From positions 1-51,600 of the forward strand of contig NZ_SOAZ01000023.1 of the NCBI RefSeq assembly GCF_004364155.1: DNA of 51,600 nucleotides, written 5' to 3'. Every line of letters starts with the position of its first letter. The stretch's first letter is position 1. Positions 34,249 through 45,051 of the stretch are shown here, one piece after another. The notes beneath the pieces were generated by a model. The model did not search any database and had not been told where the DNA came from. It saw nothing but the letters and a program-made list of their open reading frames with translations. Source of the stretch: Fonticella tunisiensis (GTDB taxonomy: Bacteria > Bacillota > Clostridia > Clostridiales > Caloramatoraceae). Made by a program: the position numbers and the translations under genes.

Positions 34249-35238
34249 ATGGATAATACTATTTTTGCCCAGAGTATCGCCCGCATAAGGGTTTATGAAA
34301 CAAGACTGCTTACCAGGGCGAAACTTGAAGGGGTGAGCGAGGCAAGGGATTTTGATGAGGCTATTAGGATGCTTCAGGATTCGATTTACGGCAGCTACAT
34401 TAGTATGCCATCCTATGAGGATGGGCTAAAGGCATCGCTTGAGGAGCTGTACAGAGACATGAAAAAATTGGTGCCTGTGAGGGAAGTTATAGATATACTT
34501 TCAGCAAGATACGATGCCCATAATATCAAATCCCTTATAAAGGGAAAACAGTCCGGTGTTGATGTGGATTCCCTGCTCATCGATGCAGGTACCATACCTT
34601 TAGATAATCTAAAAATGATGTTCAGAGATGAGGATTATAAGGAAATGCCGGAGATTCTAAGGGATTATGTGCTGAAGGCCTTTGAAAGCTATAGAAATGC
34701 GGAGGACCCACAGGAAATAGATATAATCATGGATAAAGGCATGTATAGGTATATGCTTGAGATTGCGAAGAATAGCAGATTGGAATATCTTAATAAAATT
34801 GTAAAGCTTATGATAGATGTTACAAACATAAAGGCTTTCATAAGGGTTAAGGCCCAGGAAAGGGGCATTGAATTTTTTGAAAGGGTTTATATTGAAGATG
34901 GAAAATTGGAACTTGACCTTTTCGCAACAAATTTCAACAATCCACTTGACAGCTTTGTGAAAAAAGTTTCATTTACTCAACATGATAAATGGGTAAGAGA
35001 AGGAATAGAGGAATATGAGAAGACCGGTGACCTTGGAAGGATAGAAAAAGCCGGGGATAATTACATAATAGACTATCTAAGATCCGCTAAGTTTGTAAGC
35101 TTTGGACCGGAGCCGATAATTGCATATATTCTGGCCAGAGAAAACGAAATAAAGGTTCTTAGAATAATACTTACAGGTAAGAAAAATGAAGTTCATCCCG
35201 ATATCATAAGGGAAAGGCTGCGTGATACATATGTATAA
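34249..35238 (+). CDS. ntpC: V/A-type ATPase subunit C (d-type), operon 2
   Basis: The funnel-shaped subunit that connects the central shaft to the K ring, 329 residues, mostly helical. Family-like segments are ARIRVYETRLLTRAKLEGV at the N-terminus, VREVIDILSARYDAHNIKSL near 80-98, and the C-terminal FGPEPIIAYILARENEIKVL, which is the most conserved part of the family. GGGGAG lies 8 nt before ATG 34249. No C subunit is visible for operon 1 within the window. It overlaps the F subunit by 8 nt. Confidence 0.93.
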   Translation: MDNTIFAQSIARIRVYETRLLTRAKLEGVSEARDFDEAIRMLQDSIYGSYISMPSYEDGLKASLEELYRDMKKLVPVREVIDILSARYDAHNIKSLIKGKQSGVDVDSLLIDAGTIPLDNLKMMFRDEDYKEMPEILRDYVLKAFESYRNAEDPQEIDIIMDKGMYRYMLEIAKNSRLEYLNKIVKLMIDVTNIKAFIRVKAQERGIEFFERVYIEDGKLELDLFATNFNNPLDSFVKKVSFTQHDKWVREGIEEYEKTGDLGRIEKAGDNYIIDYLRSAKFVSFGPEPIIAYILARENEIKVLRIILTGKKNEVHPDIIRERLRDTYV

Positions 35239-35548
35239 GATTGGAGTAGTTGGAGAAAGGGACGCAGTTTTAGCCTTCCTGGCCCTGGGTATGACTGTAA
35301 AAAGCGTGGAAAGCCCCGAGGAGGCCATTAGAGCTGTAGATTCCATGGCAAGGGAAGGCTACGGTTTAATATTCCTTACTGAAACGATGGCAAAGGACAT
35401 GGAGGAAACACTAAATAGATACAAAAATCAAATGCTTCCTGCAGTTATTCTAATACCCGGAAGCAGAGGAAGCCTTGGCATAGGTCTTGCCAAGATCAGA
35501 GAAAATGTTGAGAAGGCTGTTGGGGTTGACATATTATCTGAGAAGTAA
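35231..35548 (+). CDS. ntpF: V/A-type ATPase subunit F, operon 2
   Basis: Central-stalk subunit of 105 residues (NtpG in Enterococcus naming). ATG 35231, giving MYKIGVVGERD, matches the family start better than GTG 35222. Characteristic segments are AFLALGMTVKSVESPEEAI, YGLIFLTETMAKDM and LPAVILIPGSRGS. It overlaps the end of ntpC by 8 nt and is followed by a 42-nt spacer to ntpA. Confidence 0.92.
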   Translation: MYKIGVVGERDAVLAFLALGMTVKSVESPEEAIRAVDSMAREGYGLIFLTETMAKDMEETLNRYKNQMLPAVILIPGSRGSLGIGLAKIRENVEKAVGVDILSEK

Positions 35549-35590
35549 CATCGATAAGTAACCATCTATCAAAGAAGGAAGGTTGATAGC

Positions 35591-37363
35591 TTGAGTAGCG
35601 GGAGAGTAATAAAGGTTTCAGGTCCCCTTGTTATAGCAGAGGGAATGGAACACGCCAAGATGTTTGACGTTGTAAGAGTTGGAGATAAAAAGTTAATTGG
35701 TGAAATAATAGAGATGAGGGGCGACAAAGCCTCCATACAGGTATATGAAGAGACAGCAGGAATTGGCCCTGGAGAGCCCGTTGAAACCACAGGAGAGCCT
35801 TTAAGTGTTGAGCTTGGCCCGGGGCTTATTGAGTCTATGTTTGACGGCATCCAGCGTCCCCTTGCAGTTATGAGGGAGGTTGCAGGTGACTTCATAAGCA
35901 GGGGTATTGACGTGCCTGTGCTTGACAGGGAAAAAAAGTGGCAGTTTAAGGCTGTAAAAAATCCAGGGGATTTTGTTGTGTCCGGTGATATTATAGGAAC
36001 AGTTCAGGAAACATCAATAATAGAGCACAGGATTATGGTTCCCTATGGCATTGAGGGGGAAATAGTTGAAATCAGTTCTGGGGAATTTACAGTTGTTGAC
36101 GTTGTGGCAAGGGTTAAAACAAAGGGTGGAGAGATAAAGGATCTTATCATGATGCAAAAGTGGCCTGTTAGAAAGGGAAGGCCGTACAATAATAAGATAG
36201 CGCCTGAAGAGCCGATGCTTACAGGGCAGAGGGTAATAGATACCTTCTTCCCAATTGCAAAGGGAGGTACAGCATGCGTTCCAGGACCCTTTGGAAGCGG
36301 CAAGACGGTAGTTCAGCACCAGCTTGCAAAGTGGGCTGACGCAGAGCTTGTTGTATACATAGGCTGTGGAGAGCGCGGAAACGAGATGACTGATGTTCTT
36401 ATGGAATTCCCTGAACTTAAGGATCCAAAGTCAGGAGAACCACTTATGAAAAGAACGGTGCTTATTGCAAATACATCCAACATGCCAGTTGCAGCCCGTG
36501 AGGCCTCCATTTATACAGGCATTACAATAGCGGAATATTTCAGGGATATGGGGTATTCAGTGGCCGTTATGGCGGATTCAACATCAAGGTGGGCGGAGGC
36601 CCTTCGTGAAATGTCAGGCCGCCTTGAGGAAATGCCAGGTGAAGAAGGATATCCGGCATACCTTGTATCAAGGCTTGCTGAGTTCTATGAAAGGGCTGGC
36701 AAGGTTGTATGCCTTGGACAGGATGGAAGAGTTGGAGCCCTAACTGTTATAGGCGCAGTATCACCTCCAGGTGGAGACCTTTCAGAACCTGTAACCCAGG
36801 CAACCCTTAAGGTTGTTAAGGTGTTCTGGGGGCTCGATTCGCAGCTTGCCTACAGAAGGCATTTTCCGGCCATAAACTGGCTTAACAGCTATTCACTTTA
36901 CCTTGACAAGATTGCACCCTACATAGAAAAGACTGGCGTTAAGGGATGGACGGAGATGGAAAGGGAAGCCATGAGAATACTGGAAGAGGAGTCGGAGCTT
37001 CAGGAAATAGTAAGGCTTGTTGGTATTGATGCCCTCTCTGAGAGGGATAGGCTTACCCTTGAAGCGGCAAGGTCCCTTAGGGAGGACTATCTTCATCAAA
37101 ATGCATTCCATGATGTCGATACCTATACTTCCATAACCAAGCAGCATAAAATGCTTAGCCTTATACTTGAGTTTTACCATCAGGCGCAAAGGGCCCTCGA
37201 TGATGGTGTATATCTAAGCAGAATACTTGAGCTACCCGTTAGGGAGAGAATTGCAAGGGCTAAGTACATTTCAGAAGCTGAAATGGAAAAAATAGATGAA
37301 ATCTTCGCAGCCCTCAAGGAAGAAATGGATTCACTAAAGGAGGGAGGCAGTCACAATGCTTAA
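35591..37363 (+). CDS. ntpA: V/A-type ATPase catalytic subunit A, operon 2
   Basis: Catalytic head subunit of 590 residues. The Walker A loop is the canonical [11 protein letters not shown], unlike copy 1 at 1479 (GGFGTGKT). The rest, including [34 protein letters not shown] and [13 protein letters not shown], is complete. TTG 35591 is the start, preceded by AAGGAAGG. It overlaps subunit B by 8 nt. The two A subunits are clearly paralogous and share long identical stretches around the active site but differ elsewhere. Confidence 0.98.
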   Translation: MSSGRVIKVSGPLVIAEGMEHAKMFDVVRVGDKKLIGEIIEMRGDKASIQVYEETAGIGPGEPVETTGEPLSVELGPGLIESMFDGIQRPLAVMREVAGDFISRGIDVPVLDREKKWQFKAVKNPGDFVVSGDIIGTVQETSIIEHRIMVPYGIEGEIVEISSGEFTVVDVVARVKTKGGEIKDLIMMQKWPVRKGRPYNNKIAPEEPMLTGQRVIDTFFPIAKGGTACVPGPFGSGKTVVQHQLAKWADAELVVYIGCGERGNEMTDVLMEFPELKDPKSGEPLMKRTVLIANTSNMPVAAREASIYTGITIAEYFRDMGYSVAVMADSTSRWAEALREMSGRLEEMPGEEGYPAYLVSRLAEFYERAGKVVCLGQDGRVGALTVIGAVSPPGGDLSEPVTQATLKVVKVFWGLDSQLAYRRHFPAINWLNSYSLYLDKIAPYIEKTGVKGWTEMEREAMRILEEESELQEIVRLVGIDALSERDRLTLEAARSLREDYLHQNAFHDVDTYTSITKQHKMLSLILEFYHQAQRALDDGVYLSRILELPVRERIARAKYISEAEMEKIDEIFAALKEEMDSLKEGGSHNA

Positions 37364-38738
37364 GGAATATAGAACCATAAGGGAAATCGCAGGCCCCCTT
37401 ATGCTCGTTGATAAGGTTGAGAAGGCGGCCTATGATGAGTTAGTTGAGATAGAAACTCAAAGTGGAGAAATAAGAAGAGGAAGGGTTCTTGAAGTTAATC
37501 AGGATAAGGCCCTTGTTCAGCTCTTTGAAAGTTCAACTGGAATTAACCTTAGGGACAGTAAGGTTAGATTTTTGGGAAGAACCATGGAGCTTGGAGTATC
37601 TATGGATATGCTCGGAAGGGTATTTGACGGCCTTGGAAGGCCAAAGGATGGAGGGCCTGAGATAATACCTGAAAAGAAGCTGGACGTTGCAGGAGAACCT
37701 ATAAACCCTGTTGCAAGGGACTACCCTTCGGAGTTCATTCAGACTGGTATTTCGGCGATAGATGGTCTAAATACCCTCGTTAGAGGACAAAAGCTTCCTA
37801 TATTCTCTGGTTCCGGACTTCCACATTCACGCCTTGCGGCCCAGATTGCAAGGCAGGCAAAGGTTTTATCAGCAGATAGCAAGTTTGCAGTTGTATTTGC
37901 CGCAATGGGTATAACCTTTGAGGAAGCAGATTTTTTCATAGAGGACTTTAAAAAGACCGGGGCCATTGACAGGGCAGTCCTCTTTATAAACCTTGCAAAC
38001 GATCCTGCAATTGAAAGAATTGCAACGCCAAGAATGGCCCTTACCTGTGCGGAATATCTTGCATACGATAAGGGTATGCACGTACTTGTTATAATGACTG
38101 ACATGACAAACTATGCAGAGGCCCTCAGAGAAGTATCTGCCGCCAGGAGGGAAGTCCCGGGAAGAAGAGGCTATCCTGGATATCTGTACACCGACCTTGC
38201 AATGCTTTATGAAAGGGCAGGAAGAATAAGGGGCAGAGAGGGGTCAATAACACAGATTCCAATATTAACAATGCCTGAGGATGATAAAACCCATCCTATT
38301 CCAGACCTTACAGGATATATTACAGAGGGACAGATAATCCTGAGCCGTGAGCTGTATAGAAGAGGACTTATGCCTCCTATAGACGTTCTTCCATCCCTTT
38401 CAAGACTTAAGGATAAGGGAATAGGAAAGGGAAAAACAAGGGAGGATCATGCCGATACAATGAATCAGCTCTTTGCTGCCTATGCTCAGGGTAAACAGGC
38501 AAAGGAGCTTGCGGTAATACTTGGTGAATCTGCCCTTTCAGATACCGATAAGCTCTACGCAAAGTTTGCAGATCAGTTCGAAAAGAGATACGTTTCTCAG
38601 GGAGAATATACTGATAGAAGCATAGAGGAAACTTTGAATTTAGGATGGGAGCTTCTATCAATACTTCCAAGGGGAGAACTCAAGAGAATAAGGGATGAAT
38701 ACCTTGATAAATACCTCCCTAAAAAAGGGGATGAATGA
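37356..38738 (+). CDS. ntpB: V/A-type ATPase subunit B, operon 2
   Basis: Non-catalytic head subunit of 460 residues. It begins [14 protein letters not shown] at ATG 37356, with GGAGG inside the ntpA end. The degenerate P-loop region reads [18 protein letters not shown], and [19 protein letters not shown] is the B signature. It overlaps ntpA upstream by 8 nt and subunit D downstream by 4 nt, which indicates coupled translation of A, B and D. Confidence 0.98.
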   Translation: MLKEYRTIREIAGPLMLVDKVEKAAYDELVEIETQSGEIRRGRVLEVNQDKALVQLFESSTGINLRDSKVRFLGRTMELGVSMDMLGRVFDGLGRPKDGGPEIIPEKKLDVAGEPINPVARDYPSEFIQTGISAIDGLNTLVRGQKLPIFSGSGLPHSRLAAQIARQAKVLSADSKFAVVFAAMGITFEEADFFIEDFKKTGAIDRAVLFINLANDPAIERIATPRMALTCAEYLAYDKGMHVLVIMTDMTNYAEALREVSAARREVPGRRGYPGYLYTDLAMLYERAGRIRGREGSITQIPILTMPEDDKTHPIPDLTGYITEGQIILSRELYRRGLMPPIDVLPSLSRLKDKGIGKGKTREDHADTMNQLFAAYAQGKQAKELAVILGESALSDTDKLYAKFADQFEKRYVSQGEYTDRSIEETLNLGWELLSILPRGELKRIRDEYLDKYLPKKGDE

Positions 38739-39373
38739 AAATGGCAAGGCTTAATGTAAACCCTACCAGAATGGAGATGAGCCGTTTAAAAAAGAGGCTC
38801 CAGACTGCCAGAAGAGGGCATAAGCTTTTAAAGGATAAACAGGATGAGCTTATGAAAAGATTTATAGACCTTGTTAAGAAAAACAATGAGCTTAGAAAAA
38901 AGGTTGAAGAGCAGCTAACGGAATCCCTTAAGGACTTTATGATGGCCAAGGCTGTTATGTCTACACAAATGTTTGAAGAGGCCCTTATAATGCCTGCTGA
39001 GAAAATCCTTCTGGATGTTTCTCGAAGGAACGTAATGAGCGTAAACGTTCCAGTTATGAAGTTCGAAAGGAAAGGTGGGGAGGGGGCAAGCATATATCCC
39101 TATGGTTTTGCCCAAACCTCCGGAGAGCTCGACGCTGCAATAAAAAAGCTCTACGATATACTACCCAATCTCTTAAGCCTGGCTGAAATTGAAAAGTCAT
39201 GCCAGCTTATGGCGGACGAAATTGAAAAGACAAGGCGAAGAGTAAACGCCCTTGAATATGTGATGATTCCCCAGCTTGAGGAAACCATCAAGTATATAAC
39301 AATGAAGCTCGATGAAAATGAAAGAGGAAACCTTGTAAGGCTTATGAAGGTTAAAACTATGATAAATCAATAA
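38735..39373 (+). CDS. ntpD: V/A-type ATPase subunit D, operon 2
   Basis: Rotor shaft, 212 residues. The start is ATG 38735 or the in-frame ATG 38741 two codons later; AAAGGGG lies just upstream. N-terminal helix [20 protein letters not shown] and C-terminal helix [20 protein letters not shown] form the coiled-coil axis. It lacks the strongly basic C-terminal tail of copy 1 (KKKRIRKKALKGK). It is the last gene of operon 2. Confidence 0.95.
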   Translation: MKMARLNVNPTRMEMSRLKKRLQTARRGHKLLKDKQDELMKRFIDLVKKNNELRKKVEEQLTESLKDFMMAKAVMSTQMFEEALIMPAEKILLDVSRRNVMSVNVPVMKFERKGGEGASIYPYGFAQTSGELDAAIKKLYDILPNLLSLAEIEKSCQLMADEIEKTRRRVNALEYVMIPQLEETIKYITMKLDENERGNLVRLMKVKTMINQ

Positions 39374-39376
39374 AAA

Positions 39377-39414
39377 AGCCGCAGTGGCAGAAGTGCCACT
39401 GTGGTTGTTTTTTT
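39377..39414 (+). terminator. Terminator of ATPase operon 2
   Basis: AGCCGCAGTGGCA pairs with TGCCACTGTGGTT across the loop GAAG, with one G-U pair, followed by GTTTTTTT. Confidence 0.9.
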
Positions 39415-39602
39415 GCCATAGATAATGAATGCTGAATCGACTTTCTCTTTAAAAGTTTCCTATTTGCTAAATATAATCTTTGAAGCAATATCATAATTAT
39501 AACTGGAGTATTATAAAATTTCCCTGCATATCTAGTCTATAAAAATGTTTTATGGCATTTGTTTTCTGTTAAATAGTAATCAATTTATGAAGGGATGCAC
39601 TA

Positions 39603-39670
39603 TATTGAAATGAAATTATATTACAAAATTCAAAAATTGTATTGAAATTTAATTACATAAAATATATAAT
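39603..39670 (+). promoter_or_regulatory. Promoter and possible MurR operators of the MurNAc operon
   Basis: TTGAAA (39642-39647) and a perfect TATAAT (39665-39670) are exactly 17 nt apart. Two direct copies of TATTGAAATKWAATTA start at 39603 and 39640; the second overlaps the -35 box. They are candidate sites for the RpiR-type regulator at 43322. The remaining part of the 39415-39602 spacer shows only AT-rich sequence. Confidence 0.6.
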
Positions 39671-39686
39671 TAAATCAGAAAGATAA

Positions 39687-40619
<933 letters not shown>

Positions 40620-40634
40620 AAAGGGGGAAGAAAT

Positions 40635-41972
40635 ATGTCAAAACTTGTACCCAGAGAAATTGCTGAACAAATTAATGACGTAGTTGGGGGAAGACAGAAT
40701 ATAGTGCAGATAGCGTACTGTATGACGAGGCTAAGACTTAAAGTTGTAAACAAAGTTAATACAGAGGCCATTAAAAAGATAGAAGGAGTAATGGGGGTGG
40801 TTGAACAGGGAGATCAAATCCAGATAATACTGGGACCTGGAAGAGTTAACAAAGTTGCAAGTGAGCTTGGTAGTATAACTGGGCTTGAAGTTGGTGAAAT
40901 AGATGAAGCTGCTGCGAGAAAAGCAGAAATTAGTGCAAAAAATGCAACTCCATTTAAGCTCTTTTTAAAGAAATTATCTAATATATTTATTCCTTTGATA
41001 CCGGCATTTATTGCGTGTGGACTTGTAACAGCCATACTTAACGTTGTATTAAAGTATAATCCCGGCTTTGCAAATACAACCATTGGTGGAATATTAAAGG
41101 TTGCAGGAAATGCAGTATTTTATGGGCTAAACCTCTTCGTTGGTGTAAATGCAGCTAAAGAGTTTGGGGGCTCGCCTATGCTTGGTGGTGTAATGTCAGC
41201 GATTATAACACATCCGTCTTTAGTTGATATTAAACTTGGTGGAAAAGCCCTTGTACCTGGAAGGGGGGGAATTATTGCAGTACTATTGGTTGTAGCATTT
41301 TCAAGCTGGCTTGAGAAGAAACTTAGAAAGGTTGTTCCAGAAGTTTTAGATCTATTTATTACTCCACTGCTTGTTATATTGATTTCATCATTTGCAGCAA
41401 TATTTGCCCTTCAGCCATTAGGAGGATATATTTCTGATGCTGTCGGAACTGCGACAAAGGCGGCTATCTCAGGTGGAGGAGCCTTTACAGGATTTATACT
41501 TGGTGGAACATTCCTTCCACTTGTAATGACAGGACTTCATCAGGGACTTACCCCAATTCACGCAGATCTTCTAAAAACAACAGGACAGAATCTACTTCTT
41601 CCAATACTAGCTATGGCAGGCGCAGGACAGGTTGGAGCATCTATAGCAGTTTTTGTTAAAACTAAAAGCCAAAGATTAAAGAGAACTATAGCTTCAGCCC
41701 TGCCAATAGGCATGATGGGAGTAGGAGAGCCTTTAATTTACGGTGTAACACTTCCACTTGGCAAACCTTTCATAGCTGCATGTATAGGTGGTGCCTTTGG
41801 AGGAGCAGCTCAGGCATTCCTTAAAGTAGCATCTACAAGTATGGGTCTTTCTGGATTACCACTTGCAGCCATAACAAATAAGCCGATGTTATATATAATT
41901 GGACTTATCGTAGCATATATAGCAGGTTTTGTGGCAACATTAATACTTGGATTTGAGGATTTAGCAGAATAA
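40635..41972 (+). CDS. murP: PTS EIIBC component, N-acetylmuramic acid-type
   Basis: Imports and phosphorylates a sugar, most likely MurNAc. The 445-residue protein has an EIIB domain (about 1-85) with the phospho-cysteine C29 in IAYCMTRLRL, then an EIIC domain with about ten helices from residue 110 (LKKLSNIFIPLIPAFIACGL ... PLIYGVTLPLGKPFIAACIG). No EIIA domain is fused, as in E. coli MurP, so a separate EIIA would be needed. Substrate is inferred from its position between murQ and mupG. HPr is encoded at 44500. Confidence 0.9.
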   Translation: MSKLVPREIAEQINDVVGGRQNIVQIAYCMTRLRLKVVNKVNTEAIKKIEGVMGVVEQGDQIQIILGPGRVNKVASELGSITGLEVGEIDEAAARKAEISAKNATPFKLFLKKLSNIFIPLIPAFIACGLVTAILNVVLKYNPGFANTTIGGILKVAGNAVFYGLNLFVGVNAAKEFGGSPMLGGVMSAIITHPSLVDIKLGGKALVPGRGGIIAVLLVVAFSSWLEKKLRKVVPEVLDLFITPLLVILISSFAAIFALQPLGGYISDAVGTATKAAISGGGAFTGFILGGTFLPLVMTGLHQGLTPIHADLLKTTGQNLLLPILAMAGAGQVGASIAVFVKTKSQRLKRTIASALPIGMMGVGEPLIYGVTLPLGKPFIAACIGGAFGGAAQAFLKVASTSMGLSGLPLAAITNKPMLYIIGLIVAYIAGFVATLILGFEDLAE

Positions 41973-41981
41973 ATATAAAAT

Positions 41982-42017
41982 ATTAAAAGTCTTCCTAAAC
42001 TTAGGAAGACTTTTAAT
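41982..42017 (+). terminator. Strong hairpin between murP and mupG
   Basis: ATTAAAAGTCTTCCTAA pairs perfectly with TTAGGAAGACTTTTAAT around an AC spacer, 17 bp. There is a short T-stretch in the 3' arm but none beyond it. It may reduce transcription of mupG or protect the 3' end of the murQP message. Confidence 0.7.
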
Positions 42018-42046
42018 GCTAAAAATAATCAATTGGGGTGATTAAT

Positions 42047-43123
42047 TTGGGTAAAGGTATTTCAGTATTCCTGGGGATGAAATATTCCCTTGAAGAGAAT
42101 CTTGAGTATGTAAAGTTTGCACATAAAAATGGATTTGATAGAGTATTTACATCTTTACATATACCCGAGGCCGATTATAAGAAAATAATAGAAGATTTTA
42201 AAACTCTTGTAGAAACAGTAAAGCAGCTTAATATGTCTATGATAGCCGATATTTCACCTAAGGGTTTTGAATATTTAAATTTATCTCTTAAGGATTTGAA
42301 ATCTATAAAGAACATGGGCATTGATGTAATAAGGGTGGACTTCGGTTTTACTCCTGAGGAAATCGCGGAGTTTACTCGAAATCCCTATGGACTTAGGATA
42401 GAGATAAACGGAAGTACTGTTACCGAAGGATTTTTTAAGGAGTTTGCAAAGTTTAATCCTGATTTTAACAATGTTCAGGCATGTCATAATTATTATCCAA
42501 GGTTAAATACTGGAATATCCATAAAAAGTTTATTGAGAAAAAATGAAATTATGAAAAGATATAATATAGAAATCTCAGCCTTTATACCGTCTTTAACAAA
42601 CAAAAGAGGCCCGATATATGAAGGTCTTCCTACACTTGAGATTCATAGAAAGATGAATCCTGAAGTAGCTGCAAAACATTTATATGCTTTAGGTATTGAC
42701 AGCGTATTTTTTGGTGATAGTATACCATCCAGAGAAGAAGTTGAGTCAGTAGGTTCTTTAAGGGAAGACGTTATAGAATTCAGGGTTAGGCTCTTAGGAA
42801 ATTCAGAAGTAGAAAAGCTTCTGTTGTTAAGGGACTACTATACGAATAGGAGCGATGGAGCTGAGGATGTTATAAGGGCAGCTGAGAGCAGGATGTACAT
42901 CAAAGGTAATGTGATTAAACCTTTTAACACTATTGATAGAAAAAAAGGTGATGTAACTGTTGACAATGAAGGATATTTAAGATATATGGGTGAACTTCAA
43001 ATATGTAAAAAGAATTTACCTGCAGACTCAAGGGTAAACGTTGTTGCATCCATTGTTGAAGATGAGCTGTTTTTGCTGGACTATATAGATGAAGAAACTA
43101 AATTCAAATTTAAATTAATATAA
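42047..43123 (+). CDS. mupG: MupG-family 6-phospho-N-acetylmuramidase (DUF871)
   Basis: A 358-residue cytoplasmic glycosidase of the DUF871 family. The founding member, MupG of Staphylococcus aureus, splits MurNAc 6-phosphate-GlcNAc taken up by the PTS. The N-terminal TIM barrel has GKGISVFLGMKYSLEENLEYV, FTSLHIPE, MIADISP and VIRVDFGFTPEEIAEF. The C-terminal cyclophilin-like part starts near residue 250 and includes GDVTVDNEGYLRYMGELQI. TTG 42047 behind GGGGTGATTAA is preferred. With MurQ and MurP it makes a full import-and-cleavage route for muropeptide sugars. Confidence 0.92.
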   Translation: MGKGISVFLGMKYSLEENLEYVKFAHKNGFDRVFTSLHIPEADYKKIIEDFKTLVETVKQLNMSMIADISPKGFEYLNLSLKDLKSIKNMGIDVIRVDFGFTPEEIAEFTRNPYGLRIEINGSTVTEGFFKEFAKFNPDFNNVQACHNYYPRLNTGISIKSLLRKNEIMKRYNIEISAFIPSLTNKRGPIYEGLPTLEIHRKMNPEVAAKHLYALGIDSVFFGDSIPSREEVESVGSLREDVIEFRVRLLGNSEVEKLLLLRDYYTNRSDGAEDVIRAAESRMYIKGNVIKPFNTIDRKKGDVTVDNEGYLRYMGELQICKKNLPADSRVNVVASIVEDELFLLDYIDEETKFKFKLI

Positions 43124-43228
43124 CAATATCTCGATTTTGTGATATATTAAAAATATAAAGTTGCCAAAATAAATTTAAGTTAAGTTGTCAGCTGCCCCTG
43201 GTCTAGACCTCTGTGTGCAAGCTTAGTT

Positions 43229-43251
43229 GTGAGTGCAATATATTTTTTGTC
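43229..43251 (-). repeat. Decayed fragment of the palindromic element
   Basis: GTGAGTGCAATATATTTTTT plus GTC differs at about three positions from the inner arm of the element at 21491-21513 and has the same orientation as that arm. TTAAGTTGTCAGCTG at 43178 may be the remains of the terminal repeat. Confidence 0.45.
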
Positions 43252-43321
43252 CTGGTGTTTTTTAAAGTAAAACTATCGCAATACGTAAAGGTAAAAAATA
43301 ACGATTAAAAGGAGAATTTAC

Positions 43322-44173
43322 ATGAGCTGCCTTTTAGCAATAAAAAATAATTTTGAGCAATACACGTCTTCAGAAAAGAAAATAGCAGAATATATCATTG
43401 AAAATCCAAGTGAAATATATAAGCTGTCAACATCTGAACTGGCTGAGTTAACTAAAACAAGCACTGCAAGCGTTGTAAGGTTTGCAAAAAAGCTCGGATA
43501 TGAGGGATTTCAAGAGTTAAAGATAGAACTTGCAAGGGAAAATGCTATTAATAGTGATATTAAAGAGGATTACGGGTATATAGATACCCATGATTCTGTA
43601 AAGGATATCATTTTAAAAATTGGAAGAAAGAATATGAACATAATTGAAGAAACTGTAAAGCTTCTAGATGAAAAGCAAGTTGGAGAAGCAATTAAGGCTA
43701 TTTTAAATGCAAGAAAAGTGTATTTGTTTGGAGTTGGAGTATCGGGGCTTATAGCTATGGATCTACAGCATAAGTTATTAAGGATAAATAAAAATGTTCA
43801 GACTCATATGGACAGCCATATGCAGATGTCACTTGCAGCCCTTACAACTTCTGAAGATCTTGCAATTGCGATATCCTACTCAGGAAGAACCAGGGAAGTA
43901 TACAACTGCCTTTCTGAGGCTAAAAAAAATGGGGCAAAATGTATTTCAATAACTAAATATGGAAGCAATCCCATTTCGGAAATTTCTGATATAAGACTTC
44001 AGGTCTCCGGCATAGAAAAGGATATAAGGGTTGGGGCAATTTCTTCCAGAATAGCACAGCTGACGCTAATCGATATCTTATTTGTTGGGGTGGCCAAGGA
44101 AAACTTTGACGTTGTTGAAAAATATCTGAAGGCAACAAGAAGAATGGTTTCGGATCTAAAAATAAAAAAATGA
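43322..44173 (+). CDS. murR: MurR/RpiR-family transcriptional regulator
   Basis: A 283-residue regulator with an N-terminal RpiR helix-turn-helix domain (1-77; LSTSELAELTKTSTASVVRF, AKKLGYEGFQELK) and a C-terminal SIS domain that senses phosphosugars (about 125-260; VYLFGVGVSGLIAMDLQHKL, LAIAISYSGRTREVYNCL). Effector is probably MurNAc 6-phosphate, judged from the neighbours. It is separated from mupG by 198 nt that contain a decayed repeat, so it may be transcribed alone. Candidate binding sites are the direct repeats at 39603 and 39640. AGGAG precedes ATG 43322. Confidence 0.92.
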   Translation: MSCLLAIKNNFEQYTSSEKKIAEYIIENPSEIYKLSTSELAELTKTSTASVVRFAKKLGYEGFQELKIELARENAINSDIKEDYGYIDTHDSVKDIILKIGRKNMNIIEETVKLLDEKQVGEAIKAILNARKVYLFGVGVSGLIAMDLQHKLLRINKNVQTHMDSHMQMSLAALTTSEDLAIAISYSGRTREVYNCLSEAKKNGAKCISITKYGSNPISEISDIRLQVSGIEKDIRVGAISSRIAQLTLIDILFVGVAKENFDVVEKYLKATRRMVSDLKIKK

Positions 44174-44499
44174 TATTTTTTTAAATGTGTCAGAACTCAG
44201 AATTTAAGGATTTTTGAAAAATACAATCTTTCATAAGCTGCAGCATGGGCCCTTAATCAGGAGAAGGCTGAAATATGGAAGGTTGTGAAAAAAATGTTAA
44301 AAGCTTAGAGTTTTTCGACGCAGCAGCCAGCGATGGAATATCATATGGCAGGATAGGAAAACTAAATATTAGACTGCAAATTATATTTTTTGACTGAAGT
44401 TTAATCCAATTGTTAAGATTTTAAAATGTAAGATTGCATAAATAGTCATGTTGGGTTAAACTATTATTTGACAAATATTTTAACAGGAGGGAATATTCC
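44174..44499. other. Gene-poor spacer before the HPr gene
   Basis: This 326-nt stretch has no clear gene. A 40-codon frame at 44275-44397 begins behind AGGAGAAGG but the spacing is poor and the product resembles nothing that I know. TTGACA occurs at 44468-44473 without a well-placed -10 box before the ribosome site AGGAGG of HPr. Confidence 0.4.
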
Positions 44500-44760
44500 A
44501 TGGTGGAAAGAAAAGTTGTAGTAAAGAATAAAACTGGACTACATGCAAGGCCAGCTACTCTTGTTGTAAGCGAAGGAAACAAATTTAAAAGCTCAATAAC
44601 CATAAAGAAGGGTGAAAAGGAAGTAAACATAAAGAGTCTTCTTGGTCTTCTTGGGCTTGGCGTTGCAATGGGAGACGAAGTTATAATAAAGGCTGAGGGA
44701 GAAGACGAAAACCAGGCAGTAGAAGCTATAGTGAAATTAATAGAAAACCTTAACGAATAA
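44500..44760 (+). CDS. ptsH: Phosphocarrier protein HPr
   Basis: General PTS phosphotransfer protein, 86 residues. H15 in KTGLHARPA is the phosphoryl carrier, and S46 in NIKSLLGLLGLGV is the site phosphorylated by HPr kinase in Firmicutes, so it is HPr and not Crh (which lacks the histidine). It is monocistronic, with no EI gene next to it. It would supply phosphate to the MurP-type EIIBC encoded 2.5 kb upstream through a separate EIIA. GGAGG precedes ATG 44500. Confidence 0.96.
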   Translation: MVERKVVVKNKTGLHARPATLVVSEGNKFKSSITIKKGEKEVNIKSLLGLLGLGVAMGDEVIIKAEGEDENQAVEAIVKLIENLNE

Positions 44761-44797
44761 AACAAAGGAGCAGCTAAGCTGCGTCTCAGATTGTTGA

Positions 44798-44834
44798 TAA
44801 CCCCCTATGATTTTTAAAAAATCATGGGGGGTTA
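44798..44834 (+). terminator. Terminator-like hairpin after HPr
   Basis: TAACCCCC...ATGATTTTT pairs with AAAAATCATGGGGGGTTA, a nearly perfect 18-bp stem; T-rich sequence follows only after 10 nt. A second, short hairpin CAGCT-AAGCTG is just upstream (44771). Confidence 0.75.
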
Positions 44835-44920
44835 ATATTTGCAGCTTTTTTATCTTGCCACTATTAAAAAGCCCAACGATAAAGCTGGTTTTAAAGGTTT
44901 TATGTCCACCCAATGGAGTA

Positions 44921-44949
44921 TTTACAATAAGTGTTTTTAAGTGTAGAAT
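44921..44949 (+). promoter_or_regulatory. Promoter of the peptide deformylase gene
   Basis: TTTACA (44921-44926), a 17-nt spacer and TAGAAT (44944-44949). A short hairpin, GGGAGAAC-AGT-GTTCTCCC (44997-45015), lies in the leader 24 nt before the ribosome site. Confidence 0.6.
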
Positions 44950-45051
44950 AATATCATAATTTAAACAGTAATAAAGATTTATCATTTTTGTTGTAGGGGA
45001 GAACAGTGTTCTCCCGTCCGGTATCATTTTAATTTATACGGAGGAATGTAC

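Noticed and set aside
44275-44397. A 40-codon frame before the HPr gene
   Set aside because: Ribosome site spacing is poor and no motif is visible; it is mentioned only as part of the spacer.
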